From Prochlorococcus sp. AG-347-K19 (GTDB lineage: Bacteria; Cyanobacteriota; Cyanobacteriia; PCC-6307; Cyanobiaceae): DNA of 64,000 nt. Shown here piece by piece: positions 42,925-53,018 of this stretch. Made by a program: the position numbers and the translations under genes. Position 1 is the stretch's first letter. Every line of letters starts with the position of its first letter. A model generated the notes under the pieces. That model did no database searches and had not been told where the DNA came from. It saw nothing but the letters and a program-made list of their open reading frames with translations. The DNA is taken from contig QCCG01000006.1 of NCBI GenBank assembly GCA_003281335.1, forward strand, positions 1-64,000, written 5' to 3'.

Positions 42925-43907
42925 GAATTATATTCTGGGGAACACCTGAATATTCAATTCCTAGTCTTAATATTTTTATTAAATCTAAGCACGAGGTAAT
43001 TGCAGTAGTTAGCCAACCGGATAAGAAGAGATCTAGGGGAAATAAATTAATAGCCTCACCTGTTAAAAGCATTGCTGAGAAAGAATCTATAAAAATTTAT
43101 ACTCCAGAAAAAATCAGGGGCAATATAGATTTTATAAATGAACTTAAATCACTTTCTTGTGATTTATTTATTGTTATAGCTTACGGGAAAATTTTACCCA
43201 AAGAGATATTGGAAATCCCAAAATTTGGTTGTTGGAACGCACATGCTTCATTACTGCCAAGATGGCGTGGTGCCGCCCCAATTCAATGGTCCTTAATAAG
43301 AGGTGATGAATTTACTGGTGTAGGAATTATGAAAATGAATGAGGGACTAGATACTGGCGACATATTGTTGGAAGAAAAAATTAAAATAAGTAATAACGAT
43401 AATTTAAAAACACTATCGGAAAAACTTAGTATTTTATCGGCAAAATTATTTTTAAATGCTACATCTATAATCGAAGAAAATATTAATAAAAATAGTAATC
43501 CTCAATTAATAAAACAAGATAACCTTGGAAGAGAAATTTCTTACGCAAGAATGATTAAAAAATCAGACTTTAAAGTTGATTGGGGTAATGAGGCAATTAA
43601 AATTTCTCAAAAAATAAAAGGATTATACCCACTAACAAATACAAATTTTAGAGGTAAAAACCTTAAAATACTTAAAATCAAAGTTTTGACTAGTGATGTA
43701 ATTAAAAATGAAAAATACCTTTTCATGAGCAATTATTCAAGACCAGGTATTATTCTTGCTGTAATAGAAAATGAAGGAATTATAATTTCAACTAAAACTG
43801 ATCCGATTATTTTGATAGAAGCAAAACTTGAAGGCAAAAACATTTCTAGCAAAAAACAATTGATTCAACAGTTAAAGCCATCAGCAGGTGAATATCTCTC
43901 AGATTAA
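42921..43907 (+). CDS. fmt: Methionyl-tRNA formyltransferase
   Basis: Formylates initiator Met-tRNA using 10-formyltetrahydrofolate. The 328-residue protein has the formyltransferase domain (FWGTPEYSIPSLNIF; catalytic Asn/His in WNAHASLLPRWRGAAPIQWSL; DTGDI) and the C-terminal tRNA-binding domain. The GTG start at 42921 overlaps the tldE stop by 4 bp. Its end overlaps the convergent terC gene by 4 bp. Confidence 0.97.
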   Translation: MRIIFWGTPEYSIPSLNIFIKSKHEVIAVVSQPDKKRSRGNKLIASPVKSIAEKESIKIYTPEKIRGNIDFINELKSLSCDLFIVIAYGKILPKEILEIPKFGCWNAHASLLPRWRGAAPIQWSLIRGDEFTGVGIMKMNEGLDTGDILLEEKIKISNNDNLKTLSEKLSILSAKLFLNATSIIEENINKNSNPQLIKQDNLGREISYARMIKKSDFKVDWGNEAIKISQKIKGLYPLTNTNFRGKNLKILKIKVLTSDVIKNEKYLFMSNYSRPGIILAVIENEGIIISTKTDPIILIEAKLEGKNISSKKQLIQQLKPSAGEYLSD

Positions 43908-44617
43908 GTTTGAGATTCTTTTTTAGAGAATCCCCAAATGAAAGCAAAAAGAATCAAAAAATAAAAATAATAGTCTGGAAGAATAGATTCTTTAATTAAC
44001 GTATTTAGTAAAAGTTTAATCCCAACTATTAAAATTGCTACATAACCGGCTGTTTCTAATCTAGAAAATATATCCAGAAGTTTTAGAAAAATCCCCGATG
44101 TAAATCTTAAGGCTAATACTCCAATCACTGCTCCAAATATAATTAATATGTATTGATCACTTATAGCTACTGCAGTAGTGATACTGTCTATTGAAAAAGC
44201 AAAATCAGTAATTGAAAGAAGGGCTACAACCCTTAAAAACCTTAAATTATTTTTATTATTGTCTGTCCCATTTTCTGCATTTTCTAGATCTGAATTTAAA
44301 AAAACATTGGAGAAGAATAAATAAATTAAATAAAAACCTGCAAAAACTCTTATAAGAATAAACTTTAGAAGAACATTAGATAATATGATTAGAATGATTC
44401 TAAATAATAAAGATATTGTTATACCAATATTTAAGGCTCTTGACCTTAATTCTGAACTATCGAGGGATTTAGTAAGAGAAGCTAGTGCTACAGCATTGTC
44501 TGCAGATAATAATAATTCTAGAGCAATTAATATTGGTAAAAGTGTAAAGATTTCGTACCAACTGTCTACCTGATCTAGTGTGGGTATAAAAGAATTTATT
44601 GCGGCGGAATCCATCAA
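43904..44617 (-). CDS. TerC-family membrane protein
   Basis: A 237-residue integral membrane protein of the TerC family (seven helices). The signature LLSADNAVALASLTKSL lies in helix 1-2, and SITDFAFSIDSITTAVAIS in the middle carries the second acidic pair, both likely metal ligands. Homologues act in manganese or other cation handling and, in plants, in thylakoid protein insertion. It overlaps fmt at the 3' end and is divergent from mfd. Confidence 0.9.
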   Translation of the reverse strand: MMDSAAINSFIPTLDQVDSWYEIFTLLPILIALELLLSADNAVALASLTKSLDSSELRSRALNIGITISLLFRIILIILSNVLLKFILIRVFAGFYLIYLFFSNVFLNSDLENAENGTDNNKNNLRFLRVVALLSITDFAFSIDSITTAVAISDQYILIIFGAVIGVLALRFTSGIFLKLLDIFSRLETAGYVAILIVGIKLLLNTLIKESILPDYYFYFLILFAFIWGFSKKESQT

Positions 44618-44688
44618 ATATTATTCACAATCAGTATAAAATCTAATATAATATACCGGATATTTGTAATCAAGATTGATAGTTATAA

Positions 44689-47600
44689 ATGAGTTTAAAT
44701 TTTTTAGTTGATTATATTTCGAACTCACAAATTACTTCTGAATTAATAAAAAGAATTTCAAAAAATAATGAATTAAATATTATTGGTTCAAGTAGATATG
44801 CAAAATCAATAATATTAGATAGCATCGCAAAAAAAGAGGAAAAAAATATATTATTAATTTGTCCTAATGTAGAAATTGCCTACAAATGGATTGGTTATTT
44901 TGAAAGTATAAATGATAAAGCAGTTTTATATTATCCTCCAACAGAACATCTACCATACTCATCAATTAATAAATCCAAAGAGATTGAATTTAGTCAGCTT
45001 ACTGTTTTATCCAAATTAATAAAAAAAGAGAAAAATGAACTTAATATTGTTATTTCAACTGAGAGATCACTACAACCTCATCTAATAAATAAAAACCTAT
45101 TAATTGAAAACAAGTTAGATTTGCAAAAAGGAGTTCAAATCGAGATTCAAGAATTAGCAAATAAACTTACTTTGTTGGGCTATACAAAGGATAATGTAAC
45201 TTCAACTGAAGGATTCTGGAGTAGGAGAGGGGAAATAATAGATATTTATCCTGTCAATAATGAGTTTCCTATAAGATTAGAATTTTTTGATAATGTCATT
45301 GAGAAAATAAGAGAATATGATCCCCATACACAGAAAACATTAGAAAGTATAAATAATATTGAAATAATACAGGCTGGATTTGATTTACTAATAAAAGATA
45401 AGTTAAATAATTTATCCAAGAACAATCTTTTTAATTCAGAAGATATAAATAAAAATAATCTTGATCGTTATTTAGGAATAATTGAAGAAGAACCCTCAAA
45501 CATAATAGATTTTATAAATAGGGAAACAATTCTTGTAATTGATGAATTAGAGGATTGTAAAAAATTTGCAAATAATTGGTATCTAGATTCAGAAAGTAAT
45601 TTTGATAATTGCACGTATGAATTAAATGAGAACCTTAAAAATAATGAAATTAATTTAGAGGCCAAACCTAATTTGCATTTAAAGTTTGACGAAATATTAA
45701 AATCACTAGGAAATTTTAATTTAATAAAATTTTATGAATTTGAATCTAAAATCAATATCGATAATAGATTTTTGTTAAACGATAAAAGATTAAATTCATA
45801 CTCTAAAAATGTAGGGAAATTATCCAATGATATAAATAAAAAAATAAAAAATAATGAAAAAGTATGGATATTATCAGCACAACCATTGAGAACAAGGACT
45901 TTACTTTTTGAGCACGAATGTAATGCAAACTTCTTAAACAATCCTAATGATATTGATGAAGCATATAAGTCAATTAATAATTCAACTCCTCTAATTTTAA
46001 AAAATAAGAACAATTACGAAATCGAGGGGTTTTATCTTCCGATATGGAAAATTGTTCTAATAACAGATAAAGAATTATTTTCACAACAATCTCTTTTTAA
46101 TAATGTATACATAAGAAGAAAAAAAAGAAGTGTCAATTCAAATATAAATGTAAATAAGATTAGTCCCGGTGATTTTATAGTTCATAAAAATCATGGAATA
46201 GGAAAATTTTTAAAAATAGAAAAAATAAATATAACTGGAGATTCAAGAGATTATTTAGTCATTCAGTATCAAGATGGGAAGATAAGTGTTGCGGCTGATC
46301 AACTTAGTAGTGTTAACAGATATCGATCAAGCGGAAATATAAAGCCGAAAATAAATAAATTAGGAGGGACCGAATGGGAAAGAATTAAAGATAAAAATAA
46401 GAAACAAATCAAAAAGGTTGCTGTCGATATATTAAAACTTTATGCAAAGAGAGAAAAATTAAAGGGGCATATATACCCAGAAGATGGTCCTTGGCAAGAT
46501 GAATTAGAGGAATCATTTCCTTATCAACCAACACCTGATCAAATTAATGCTGTAAAAGAAATAAAATCTGATATGGAAAGCGATAAGCCAATGGACAGGC
46601 TAGTTTGTGGAGATGTGGGATTTGGCAAAACAGAAGTAGCTATTCGGGCTATTTTTAAGGCTATTACATCAGGCAAGCAGGTAATATTACTAGCACCCAC
46701 AACAATCTTAGCTCAGCAACATTGGAGAACAATTAATAATAGATTTTCACCTTACCCAATAAAAGTTTCATTACTAAATAGATTCAAAACCGTTAATGAG
46801 AGAAAGGAAATCTATGCAGGTTTGAAAAATAATAAAATTGATTTAGTTGTAGCAACACACCAAATTTTAGGAAAAGAAATTGAAATTAAAAACTTAGGAC
46901 TACTAGTTATTGATGAAGAACAAAGATTTGGAGTAAGACAAAAGGAGAAAATTAAAAAAATCAAAAACAACATTGACGTTTTAACTTTGTCGGCAACTCC
47001 AATTCCAAGAACTCTTTATATGAGTTTATCTGGACTGAGGCAAATGAGCTTATTAAATACTCCTCCTCCATCAAGAAGATCAATAAAAACATATTTATCT
47101 GAAATAGATATGGATGTTATTAGAACTGCAATTAATCAAGAACTTGATAGGGGAGGGCAAATATTTTATGTTCTTCCAAGAATTTCTGATATCGATCAAG
47201 CTGTAAACAAATTAAGAAATATGTTCCCCAGCTTAAAATTTATCATTGCTCATGGGCAAATGAACGAAACAGAGCTTGAAAATGCAATGATTGCTTTTAA
47301 TAATGGAGAAGTAGATCTAATGTTATGCACAACGATAATTGAAAGTGGATTAGACATCCCTAAAGTAAATACAATTATTATTGAAGATTCTCACAAATTT
47401 GGACTTTCACAACTTTATCAACTTAGAGGGAGAGTTGGCAGAAGCGGTTTGCAAGCACATGCTTGGTTATTTTATCCAAACATAAATAAAATTAATGATG
47501 CTGCAAAACAAAGATTGAAAGCGATAAAAGACTTTTCAGAACTAGGAAGTGGATACCAACTTGCAATGAAAGATATGGAAATAAGAGGTGTTGGTAGTTT

Positions 47601-48198
47601 ACTAGGAGAAGAACAAAGTGGAAAGGTTAATGCTATTGGATATGATTTATATATAGAAATGCTCCATGAGGCAATTTCAGAAATCAGGGGGCAAGAAATA
47701 CCTGAAGTTAACGACACTCAAATTGATCTACCAATAAATGCATTTATACCTGCAACATGGATATTAAACAGAGAAGAGAAGCTTGAGGCTTACAAATCTG
47801 CTACTGAATGTTCAAATAATGATGAATTAACTGAATTAGCTACAGACTGGGTGAATAGATATGGAAACTTACCCAAACCTGTTGAGTCCTTAATTATGAT
47901 AATGAGACTAAAATTACTAGCTAAAAAATGTGGTTTTAATAAGATCAAGCTCAAAAAGCCAAACATCTTGATAGAGACAAAAATAAAAAATTCTACTTTT
48001 AAAATTCTTAAAAATTCTTTAGCAATTAGTGTTCAAAATAAATTTAATTTTTCTGAAGGCGAACAATTATCAATTATCACTATAAGGGGTTTAGGTGCAA
48101 CTGAAATTCAAAATCAAATTGATCAACTAATGTTGTGGTTCGGGTCTTTTGAAAGAGAAATAAAGAATTTCGATAAAGAACTTATTAAAAGAGAATAA
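44689..48198 (+). CDS. mfd: Transcription-repair coupling factor
   Basis: An 1169-residue SF2 ATPase that removes stalled RNA polymerase and recruits UvrA. It contains a UvrB-like N-terminal region with TEGFWSRRGEIIDIYP, an RNA polymerase-interaction domain (SPGDFIVHKNHGIGKF), the RecG-like motor with Walker A GDVGFGKTEVAIRA and DEEQRFGVRQ, SATPIPRTLYMSLSG, and a C-terminal TRCF domain. uvrC in this window belongs to the same repair pathway. No anomaly seen. Confidence 0.98.
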   Translation: MSLNFLVDYISNSQITSELIKRISKNNELNIIGSSRYAKSIILDSIAKKEEKNILLICPNVEIAYKWIGYFESINDKAVLYYPPTEHLPYSSINKSKEIEFSQLTVLSKLIKKEKNELNIVISTERSLQPHLINKNLLIENKLDLQKGVQIEIQELANKLTLLGYTKDNVTSTEGFWSRRGEIIDIYPVNNEFPIRLEFFDNVIEKIREYDPHTQKTLESINNIEIIQAGFDLLIKDKLNNLSKNNLFNSEDINKNNLDRYLGIIEEEPSNIIDFINRETILVIDELEDCKKFANNWYLDSESNFDNCTYELNENLKNNEINLEAKPNLHLKFDEILKSLGNFNLIKFYEFESKINIDNRFLLNDKRLNSYSKNVGKLSNDINKKIKNNEKVWILSAQPLRTRTLLFEHECNANFLNNPNDIDEAYKSINNSTPLILKNKNNYEIEGFYLPIWKIVLITDKELFSQQSLFNNVYIRRKKRSVNSNINVNKISPGDFIVHKNHGIGKFLKIEKINITGDSRDYLVIQYQDGKISVAADQLSSVNRYRSSGNIKPKINKLGGTEWERIKDKNKKQIKKVAVDILKLYAKREKLKGHIYPEDGPWQDELEESFPYQPTPDQINAVKEIKSDMESDKPMDRLVCGDVGFGKTEVAIRAIFKAITSGKQVILLAPTTILAQQHWRTINNRFSPYPIKVSLLNRFKTVNERKEIYAGLKNNKIDLVVATHQILGKEIEIKNLGLLVIDEEQRFGVRQKEKIKKIKNNIDVLTLSATPIPRTLYMSLSGLRQMSLLNTPPPSRRSIKTYLSEIDMDVIRTAINQELDRGGQIFYVLPRISDIDQAVNKLRNMFPSLKFIIAHGQMNETELENAMIAFNNGEVDLMLCTTIIESGLDIPKVNTIIIEDSHKFGLSQLYQLRGRVGRSGLQAHAWLFYPNINKINDAAKQRLKAIKDFSELGSGYQLAMKDMEIRGVGSLLGEEQSGKVNAIGYDLYIEMLHEAISEIRGQEIPEVNDTQIDLPINAFIPATWILNREEKLEAYKSATECSNNDELTELATDWVNRYGNLPKPVESLIMIMRLKLLAKKCGFNKIKLKKPNILIETKIKNSTFKILKNSLAISVQNKFNFSEGEQLSIITIRGLGATEIQNQIDQLMLWFGSFEREIKNFDKELIKRE

Positions 48199-48271
48199 AT
48201 CATTAAATAATTGTTTAAAATCCGCGAATCAGTTTGATTTCGGTTAGGTTTATAAAAATTTATTTATTTTT

Positions 48272-48433
48272 ATGGGTGAATATATAGACGTCGGAATCCA
48301 AACTTCGATTTTACCCTTATCAATTATTCTTTCATCACTTGTACTAGGCATATTCGCATTATTTGGCGAAGAGACAGAAAATGATGATGATGATTCCGAT
48401 TCAGGGAGTGGCGGCCTAATGCAACCTATTTAA
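48272..48433 (+). CDS. Short single-helix membrane protein (53 aa)
   Basis: A 53-codon ATG-to-TAA ORF with a short N-terminal part, one membrane helix (ILPLSIILSSLVLGIFALFG) and an acidic, Asp/Ser-rich, glycine-ending tail (TENDDDDSDSGSGGLM). It stops 2 bp short of the convergent minus-strand gene. No family recognised; spacing and composition support coding. Confidence 0.6.
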   Translation: MGEYIDVGIQTSILPLSIILSSLVLGIFALFGEETENDDDDSDSGSGGLMQPI

Positions 48434-48435
48434 AA

Positions 48436-48804
48436 TTATTTATAAACAATTTGTTTTGACTTTCTCTTTGAGACTTTAAATAATCTATTAAATGAACCAA
48501 TCATTAAAATAAGAGCGGTAAAAGAAGATACAAAAATAAAAATCACTAAAAATATCTCATAGAGGTATGAAAAGAGTTCAATTAATAATAAAAAAGACTT
48601 ATTAAATGTCGAAGGTAGATTTTGTAATAACAAATTTTTACCAGGAATTAAGTAATTTATATAAACTAACAAAAAACTCAAAATAAACAAAAAGAAAGAT
48701 TCTGTAATTAGTCTTCTTTTAGATTTTCTTCTTAAATTTAATTTTTTTTTAAAAATATATTTATCAGTTTTAATATTCAAATTTGGAATTTTTAAATCTG
48801 CCAT
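48436..48804 (-). CDS. Small two-helix membrane protein
   Basis: A 122-residue protein with a basic N-terminus (KKKLNLRRKSKRRLI) followed by two membrane helices (about 33-50 and 80-105) and a basic tail. The positive charge on both ends suggests both termini are cytoplasmic. No family recognised. Confidence 0.65.
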   Translation of the reverse strand: MADLKIPNLNIKTDKYIFKKKLNLRRKSKRRLITESFFLFILSFLLVYINYLIPGKNLLLQNLPSTFNKSFLLLIELFSYLYEIFLVIFIFVSSFTALILMIGSFNRLFKVSKRKSKQIVYK

Positions 48805-48891
48805 AAATCAAAGCTCAAAGATAAAATTTGAATAACTCTGAAAGAAATTACCCCATATTATCGTGTTTGTATTTAAGATGCTAATTGTTCT

Positions 48892-49482
48892 TTATTTAGA
48901 GTTTATTAGTTCTTTTTTTTCTATATTTTCCAAAGGACTATAAAAATAAATAAAAGAAGAAGAGAATAGAATTAAAGAGCAAATTGCAATAAAGGGTGGA
49001 ATAAAGAAATTGAAAAATTTAACTTTTTTATTTAACCCAAATCTTAATTTTTTAGAAATATTAGTAGGTATATCGGTTTTTTTTATTCTTACTTTTGGAG
49101 ATTCATTTAACTGATCAAAACAATTTATGGTATCTGAAAGCAATGAATTGCCAATCTTTAAAACTAAAGGCTTAACATTTGGTTTAGAGCTCTTGAGAAC
49201 AATATTATGTATGTGAAGATTATCGGCTTTTATATCGATTAATTTAGACTCATATATTGGTATTTCGTTTTTGATTAAAAGATTCGAATAAATATAAAAA
49301 GCATCCATAATTGGACCTAAATGTTCAATTTTTCCTTCGATAAGTGGTTTATCAACTATGGTTAATTTCCATTGAGAAATTATAGATATTTGATCTTTAT
49401 TTTCATTATTGGAATAATCTGGCAATCCGATTATTTCGAGACTTGCTGAAGATTGATGAAATAACAATTTATTTTGAATCAT
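48892..49482 (-). CDS. DUF4335 family protein
   Basis: A 196-residue protein with an N-terminal soluble domain (SASLEIIGLPDY, QWKLTIVDKPLIEGKIEHLGPIMDAFYIY) matching DUF4335, and a C-terminal membrane helix (FFIPPFIAICSLILFSSSFIYFY). The family is cyanobacterial and usually adjacent to DUF3038, as here (1 bp apart). Function unknown; a small membrane-tethered partner of the neighbouring DUF3038 protein is possible. Confidence 0.78.
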   Translation of the reverse strand: MIQNKLLFHQSSASLEIIGLPDYSNNENKDQISIISQWKLTIVDKPLIEGKIEHLGPIMDAFYIYSNLLIKNEIPIYESKLIDIKADNLHIHNIVLKSSKPNVKPLVLKIGNSLLSDTINCFDQLNESPKVRIKKTDIPTNISKKLRFGLNKKVKFFNFFIPPFIAICSLILFSSSFIYFYSPLENIEKKELINSK

Positions 49483-49483
49483 A

Positions 49484-49852
49484 TTAAATATCGGATAAAA
49501 AATTCCTCAACTTTTGATAACCCTGATTTGAAATGCAAAAAGATAAAATAAGCAAAGATTTTATGATAATCTCATCATTTTCAGCTTGATTTAAAAGCTT
49601 TTTCACCCTCATACTATCTATGTTAAATCTCTCTTTAATCAACTCAATAAATCTCTTATTAAAATCATTCCAAATAACTGAATTCTCTTCAATATCTTCT
49701 TTAGATTTTAGTATCTCTCTGATATAAGGATATAAATATTTAGACATTTCAACTGTAATTCTAATTAAGGCATCGAATTCGTTAAATTTAATATTGTTAG
49801 TAACATAAGATTTTCTCAATGGATTATTGTTCCTTAATTTCCAGATAGTCAC
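49484..49852 (-). CDS. DUF3038 family protein (true start probably further upstream)
   Basis: The 122 codons from the GTG at 49852 encode only the C-terminal part of a DUF3038 protein. The same frame stays open upstream to 50014 and encodes family-like sequence (KLDLLLLILETIDL, SLYALSNRLNL, PNKVTIWKLR). No ATG, GTG or TTG occurs in that extension; candidate starts are ATT at 50008 or 50002. Either a rare ATT start is used or the 5' end is damaged. It lies 1 bp before the DUF4335 gene. Function unknown. Confidence 0.75.
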   Translation of the reverse strand: MTIWKLRNNNPLRKSYVTNNIKFNEFDALIRITVEMSKYLYPYIREILKSKEDIEENSVIWNDFNKRFIELIKERFNIDSMRVKKLLNQAENDEIIIKSLLILSFCISNQGYQKLRNFLSDI

Positions 49853-50047
49853 TTTATTTGGTAAAACATTATTTAGATTAAGTCTATTTGATAAGGCGTA
49901 AAGGGACTGGATACCATTTAAGTCAATAGTTTCTAATATTAATAATAATAAATCAAGCTTCTCTATAGATTTTCTCGAAACATGATTTACTCTAGTTAAA
50001 ATTGTAATTGTTCTTTATTAGAATATCTAGTAATTATAACAGGATTA

Positions 50048-50245
50048 TTAATCCATTTTCTGAAATAAAAATGAATATAACTTATCTAGTTCTTCAATAG
50101 TTAGCATTCCATAACTCCATAATAATATTGGTAAGGGAGTGTTATTTTTTATAGATAATTTTATACCAAGTTCAATAGTAGATTCTTCTAAACCTAATAC
50201 ATTAAATAAATAAATTATCATTTCACTGGATACATAATTATTCAT
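50048..50245 (-). CDS. DUF2949 family protein
   Basis: A 65-residue protein matching the cyanobacterial DUF2949 family. The conserved segment is ESTIELGIKLSIKNNTPLPILLWSYGMLTIEELDKLYSFL. It is soluble and helical, function unknown. It is 5 bp downstream of the UbiH-like gene and just upstream of the DUF3038 frame, all on the minus strand. Confidence 0.82.
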   Translation of the reverse strand: MNNYVSSEMIIYLFNVLGLEESTIELGIKLSIKNNTPLPILLWSYGMLTIEELDKLYSFLFQKMD

Positions 50246-50250
50246 GAATT

Positions 50251-51405
50251 CTATTTAATATTTGAGTAAATGAGAGATTTAGTCATTTGATTTAGTACTA
50301 ATTTTCTTGCAAAAAGAAATTTATTTAAAAGAAAAAATGAAAATTTCCTAATTGGAAATAAAAAAACGTTTCTATTAGCAAAAATTGATATCAATGAGTC
50401 AGTTATAAAAATAGTAAAGATAATATCTAAAATCCTGCTTGAAAAATACTTAAATTTAAATAATATCAATTGCATTTTAGTAATAGCAGTATTTTTATTA
50501 AAAAGATCATAAATAGTATTAACATCTCTCCAACAAGTATTTAGACCCTGACCACCAACAGGATGAAAGGTATGAAATGCATCTCCTACAAAAACTAATT
50601 TTTTAAAATTTAAAACTGGTAAATTTAAGGATAATGAAACAGGAAAAATATTAAATTCGCCAATTATTTGGTCCAACTTAAATTCATCTGGCAAGATTGT
50701 TGATAAATTATCCATTAAAAAATTCTTGTCAGAATTCAACCTTTCAATTGCCTTTAATGTACTGGAAGTCCAAATTACTTGATATAAGTTTTTTTCTAAA
50801 GGTAATAATGCAAGTGGGCCCTCTTTTCTAAAAATTTCATAAGCACGCTTTTCACAATGACCTCTAAGAGAAACCTTAAAAGTTAAACAAGACTGACTAT
50901 AAGATTTTTTTATATCAACAAAATCTAAGAATTTTTTATCAAGTGAATTTGCTCCTGTTGAAAAGAATTGATAATCAAATAATATTTTTTTACGTAACAA
51001 TATCTGTGGTGTCGTAAAAAAAATATTTTCATAATTATCAATCTCTTGAAAAAATAAGTTCATGAGATCCGAATGTTTAACTACCCAGCCAATATTTTCA
51101 GCAGAACTTATATCATCATCTAAGTCAGAAGTTGTTAAATTGGTAAAAGCAGAAGTTACGCTATCTGAAATTGAAAGGGTATCAAAGCCAAATAAAAATG
51201 GTTCTAATTTTTCCCACAGTCTGAATTTAGATAAGATTTTTCTTGTTGAGTGAGTAATTGCATAAGTTTTATCTTTATCAATTAATCTATCTTTTGTTAA
51301 TAAATCAGTTAAAAAAATATTGCAATCAAATTTTGAAAGTGCAATTGAAAGTAATAAACCTGTGGGACCTGATCCAACAATTTTAAAATTGAATTTATTT
51401 CTCAT
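50251..51405 (-). CDS. FAD-dependent monooxygenase, UbiH/COQ6-like
   Basis: A 384-residue FAD-dependent hydroxylase. The N-terminal dinucleotide motif is IVGSGPTGLLLSIALSKF, and the second FAD motif is VFVGDAFHTFHPVGGQGLN near residue 275. UbiH/COQ6 relatives hydroxylate quinone precursors; cyanobacteria lack ubiquinone, so the substrate here is not established. It lies 19 bp after the 213-residue gene in the dapB run. Confidence 0.85.
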   Translation of the reverse strand: MRNKFNFKIVGSGPTGLLLSIALSKFDCNIFLTDLLTKDRLIDKDKTYAITHSTRKILSKFRLWEKLEPFLFGFDTLSISDSVTSAFTNLTTSDLDDDISSAENIGWVVKHSDLMNLFFQEIDNYENIFFTTPQILLRKKILFDYQFFSTGANSLDKKFLDFVDIKKSYSQSCLTFKVSLRGHCEKRAYEIFRKEGPLALLPLEKNLYQVIWTSSTLKAIERLNSDKNFLMDNLSTILPDEFKLDQIIGEFNIFPVSLSLNLPVLNFKKLVFVGDAFHTFHPVGGQGLNTCWRDVNTIYDLFNKNTAITKMQLILFKFKYFSSRILDIIFTIFITDSLISIFANRNVFLFPIRKFSFFLLNKFLFARKLVLNQMTKSLIYSNIK

Positions 51406-51424
51406 CAGAATATATAAGCATCAA

Positions 51425-52066
51425 TTATCTATTCAAATAAATATAGCAAATTTCCTCAAATGCTGGTCTTAATAAATAGGGGTACTCACCAACCCACAAG
51501 TTAATTTCAGGAAGCCAAGCATCAGTCAAATAAAAATTTCTATCAAAATTACGGTTATCAGATGTTATTAAACATCTAATACTTGAACCCACCCTAATTT
51601 GACTGTGCTTATTTTCCATAGGAAAACTTAATTTTTCCAAATAACCATCTTCATCTTCTAATTCAAGTACTAACCAAGTCCTTTTGTTTTCTATAACTTC
51701 TAATCGACCTTGCCTATTAGATTGTTCTCTTGAACTTTCAATCTTTTCTGTTTTATAGATATCTGATATATAGCCATCAAATATAGAAAAAAATTTATAT
51801 TTTCTTAATTGCAAATTTTTTCTACTTGATTCAAGAATTGGGCCCCAGATGATATATAAAAAGAAACCTACACATAGGAATAACCAGAAATTATTAGTTT
51901 GATCTCCAGTCGAACTGATAATTAATGAGATAAATCCACCAATTGAAGAAACTATTACTCTTTGAAGTATTTTTCTCGGATTCCCCAACGCGTACTTAAA
52001 TTGACTTCCTGTACCAACTGCAGGAATAAGTTTGGATATTTGACTTGAATTAATTGGAATTAACAT
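51425..52066 (-). CDS. Conserved cyanobacterial membrane protein
   Basis: A 213-residue protein with two membrane helices (about 37-52 and 60-78) then a long soluble C-terminal domain (RTWLVLELEDEDGYLEKLSFPME, WLPEINLWVGEYPYLLRP). The tryptophan/proline-rich C-terminal block is strongly conserved-looking. I do not recognise a functional family. It ends 1 bp after dapB's start region in a run dapB-this-UbiH-DUF2949. Confidence 0.72.
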   Translation of the reverse strand: MLIPINSSQISKLIPAVGTGSQFKYALGNPRKILQRVIVSSIGGFISLIISSTGDQTNNFWLFLCVGFFLYIIWGPILESSRKNLQLRKYKFFSIFDGYISDIYKTEKIESSREQSNRQGRLEVIENKRTWLVLELEDEDGYLEKLSFPMENKHSQIRVGSSIRCLITSDNRNFDRNFYLTDAWLPEINLWVGEYPYLLRPAFEEICYIYLNR

Positions 52067-52067
52067 T

Positions 52068-52916
52068 TTAAAAAATCAATTTTTCAAGTCCGTAAACTAG
52101 AGTTTCATAATTACCAATTTTTTTAATAGCCTGTAAAACTCCTGGCATATATGCCTTTCTATCAATAGTGTCATGCTTAATTGTGTAAGTTTCACCTGGA
52201 GATCCCATAATTACTAACTGATGAGCGAGTAATCCAGGTAATCTTACAGAATGTATATTAATTCCTGAATCTCTAAGCCCACCCCTTACACCTCTCAATG
52301 ACTCAGACTCTTTAACTAACTTCTGATTAAATTTCTTTGGATATTCTTCAATCATTTCTGCAGTTTTTATACACGTCCCGCTAGGGGAATCAGCTTTTTG
52401 ATTATGATGCATCTCTATTAACTCAATATTGTCATAAAACCTTGCAGCTACCGATGCCGCCTGCTGAAGAAGAACCATACCTACTGAAAAATTAGGAATT
52501 ATTGCACAACCAACCGATGCTTTCTGAGCAAAAACAGACAAATCTTGTATTTGTGAAGGGCTTAGACCTGTAGTTCCTACTACAGGTGATACACCATATG
52601 CAATAGCTGATCTGGTATTTTCATATACAGAATCAGGATGAGTAAAATCAACTAGCACAGGTTTGATATTTCCATTTCTGTAATTTTGACTAACGGAACA
52701 TAAAGTTCCTTCAAAATCATTTGAAACAAAAACATCACAATTTTTTACCTTCAATAATTCAGAAATATTTGAGCCATTGTTCTTTTCGTTTATGTCGATT
52801 GCTGCAACAAGTTCACAATCTGTAGAATTTAATACAGTATTAACAACTTCGCTACCCATTCTTCCTAAAGCTCCGGATACTAGTACTGGTATGGGTTTTT
52901 TAGAATTTTCAATCAT
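52068..52916 (-). CDS. dapB: 4-Hydroxy-tetrahydrodipicolinate reductase
   Basis: Reduces hydroxy-tetrahydrodipicolinate in the lysine/diaminopimelate pathway. The 282-residue protein has the NAD(P)-binding [11 protein letters not shown], the PVVGTTGLS segment, and the active-site [12 protein letters not shown]. The diaminopimelate it helps make feeds peptidoglycan, the substrate of the dacB product at the left edge. First gene of a minus-strand run; divergent from chlH (102 bp between starts). Confidence 0.97.
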   Translation of the reverse strand: MIENSKKPIPVLVSGALGRMGSEVVNTVLNSTDCELVAAIDINEKNNGSNISELLKVKNCDVFVSNDFEGTLCSVSQNYRNGNIKPVLVDFTHPDSVYENTRSAIAYGVSPVVGTTGLSPSQIQDLSVFAQKASVGCAIIPNFSVGMVLLQQAASVAARFYDNIELIEMHHNQKADSPSGTCIKTAEMIEEYPKKFNQKLVKESESLRGVRGGLRDSGINIHSVRLPGLLAHQLVIMGSPGETYTIKHDTIDRKAYMPGVLQAIKKIGNYETLVYGLEKLIF

Positions 52917-53018
52917 TTTTTTAAAAAATTTTTTTTTAAAGGTTGTTACACGCTATTTATATTGCACACAATAACGTCTTTTCATCCGTAGGCTGGTAGA
53001 AATACTTAAAGAAAATCA

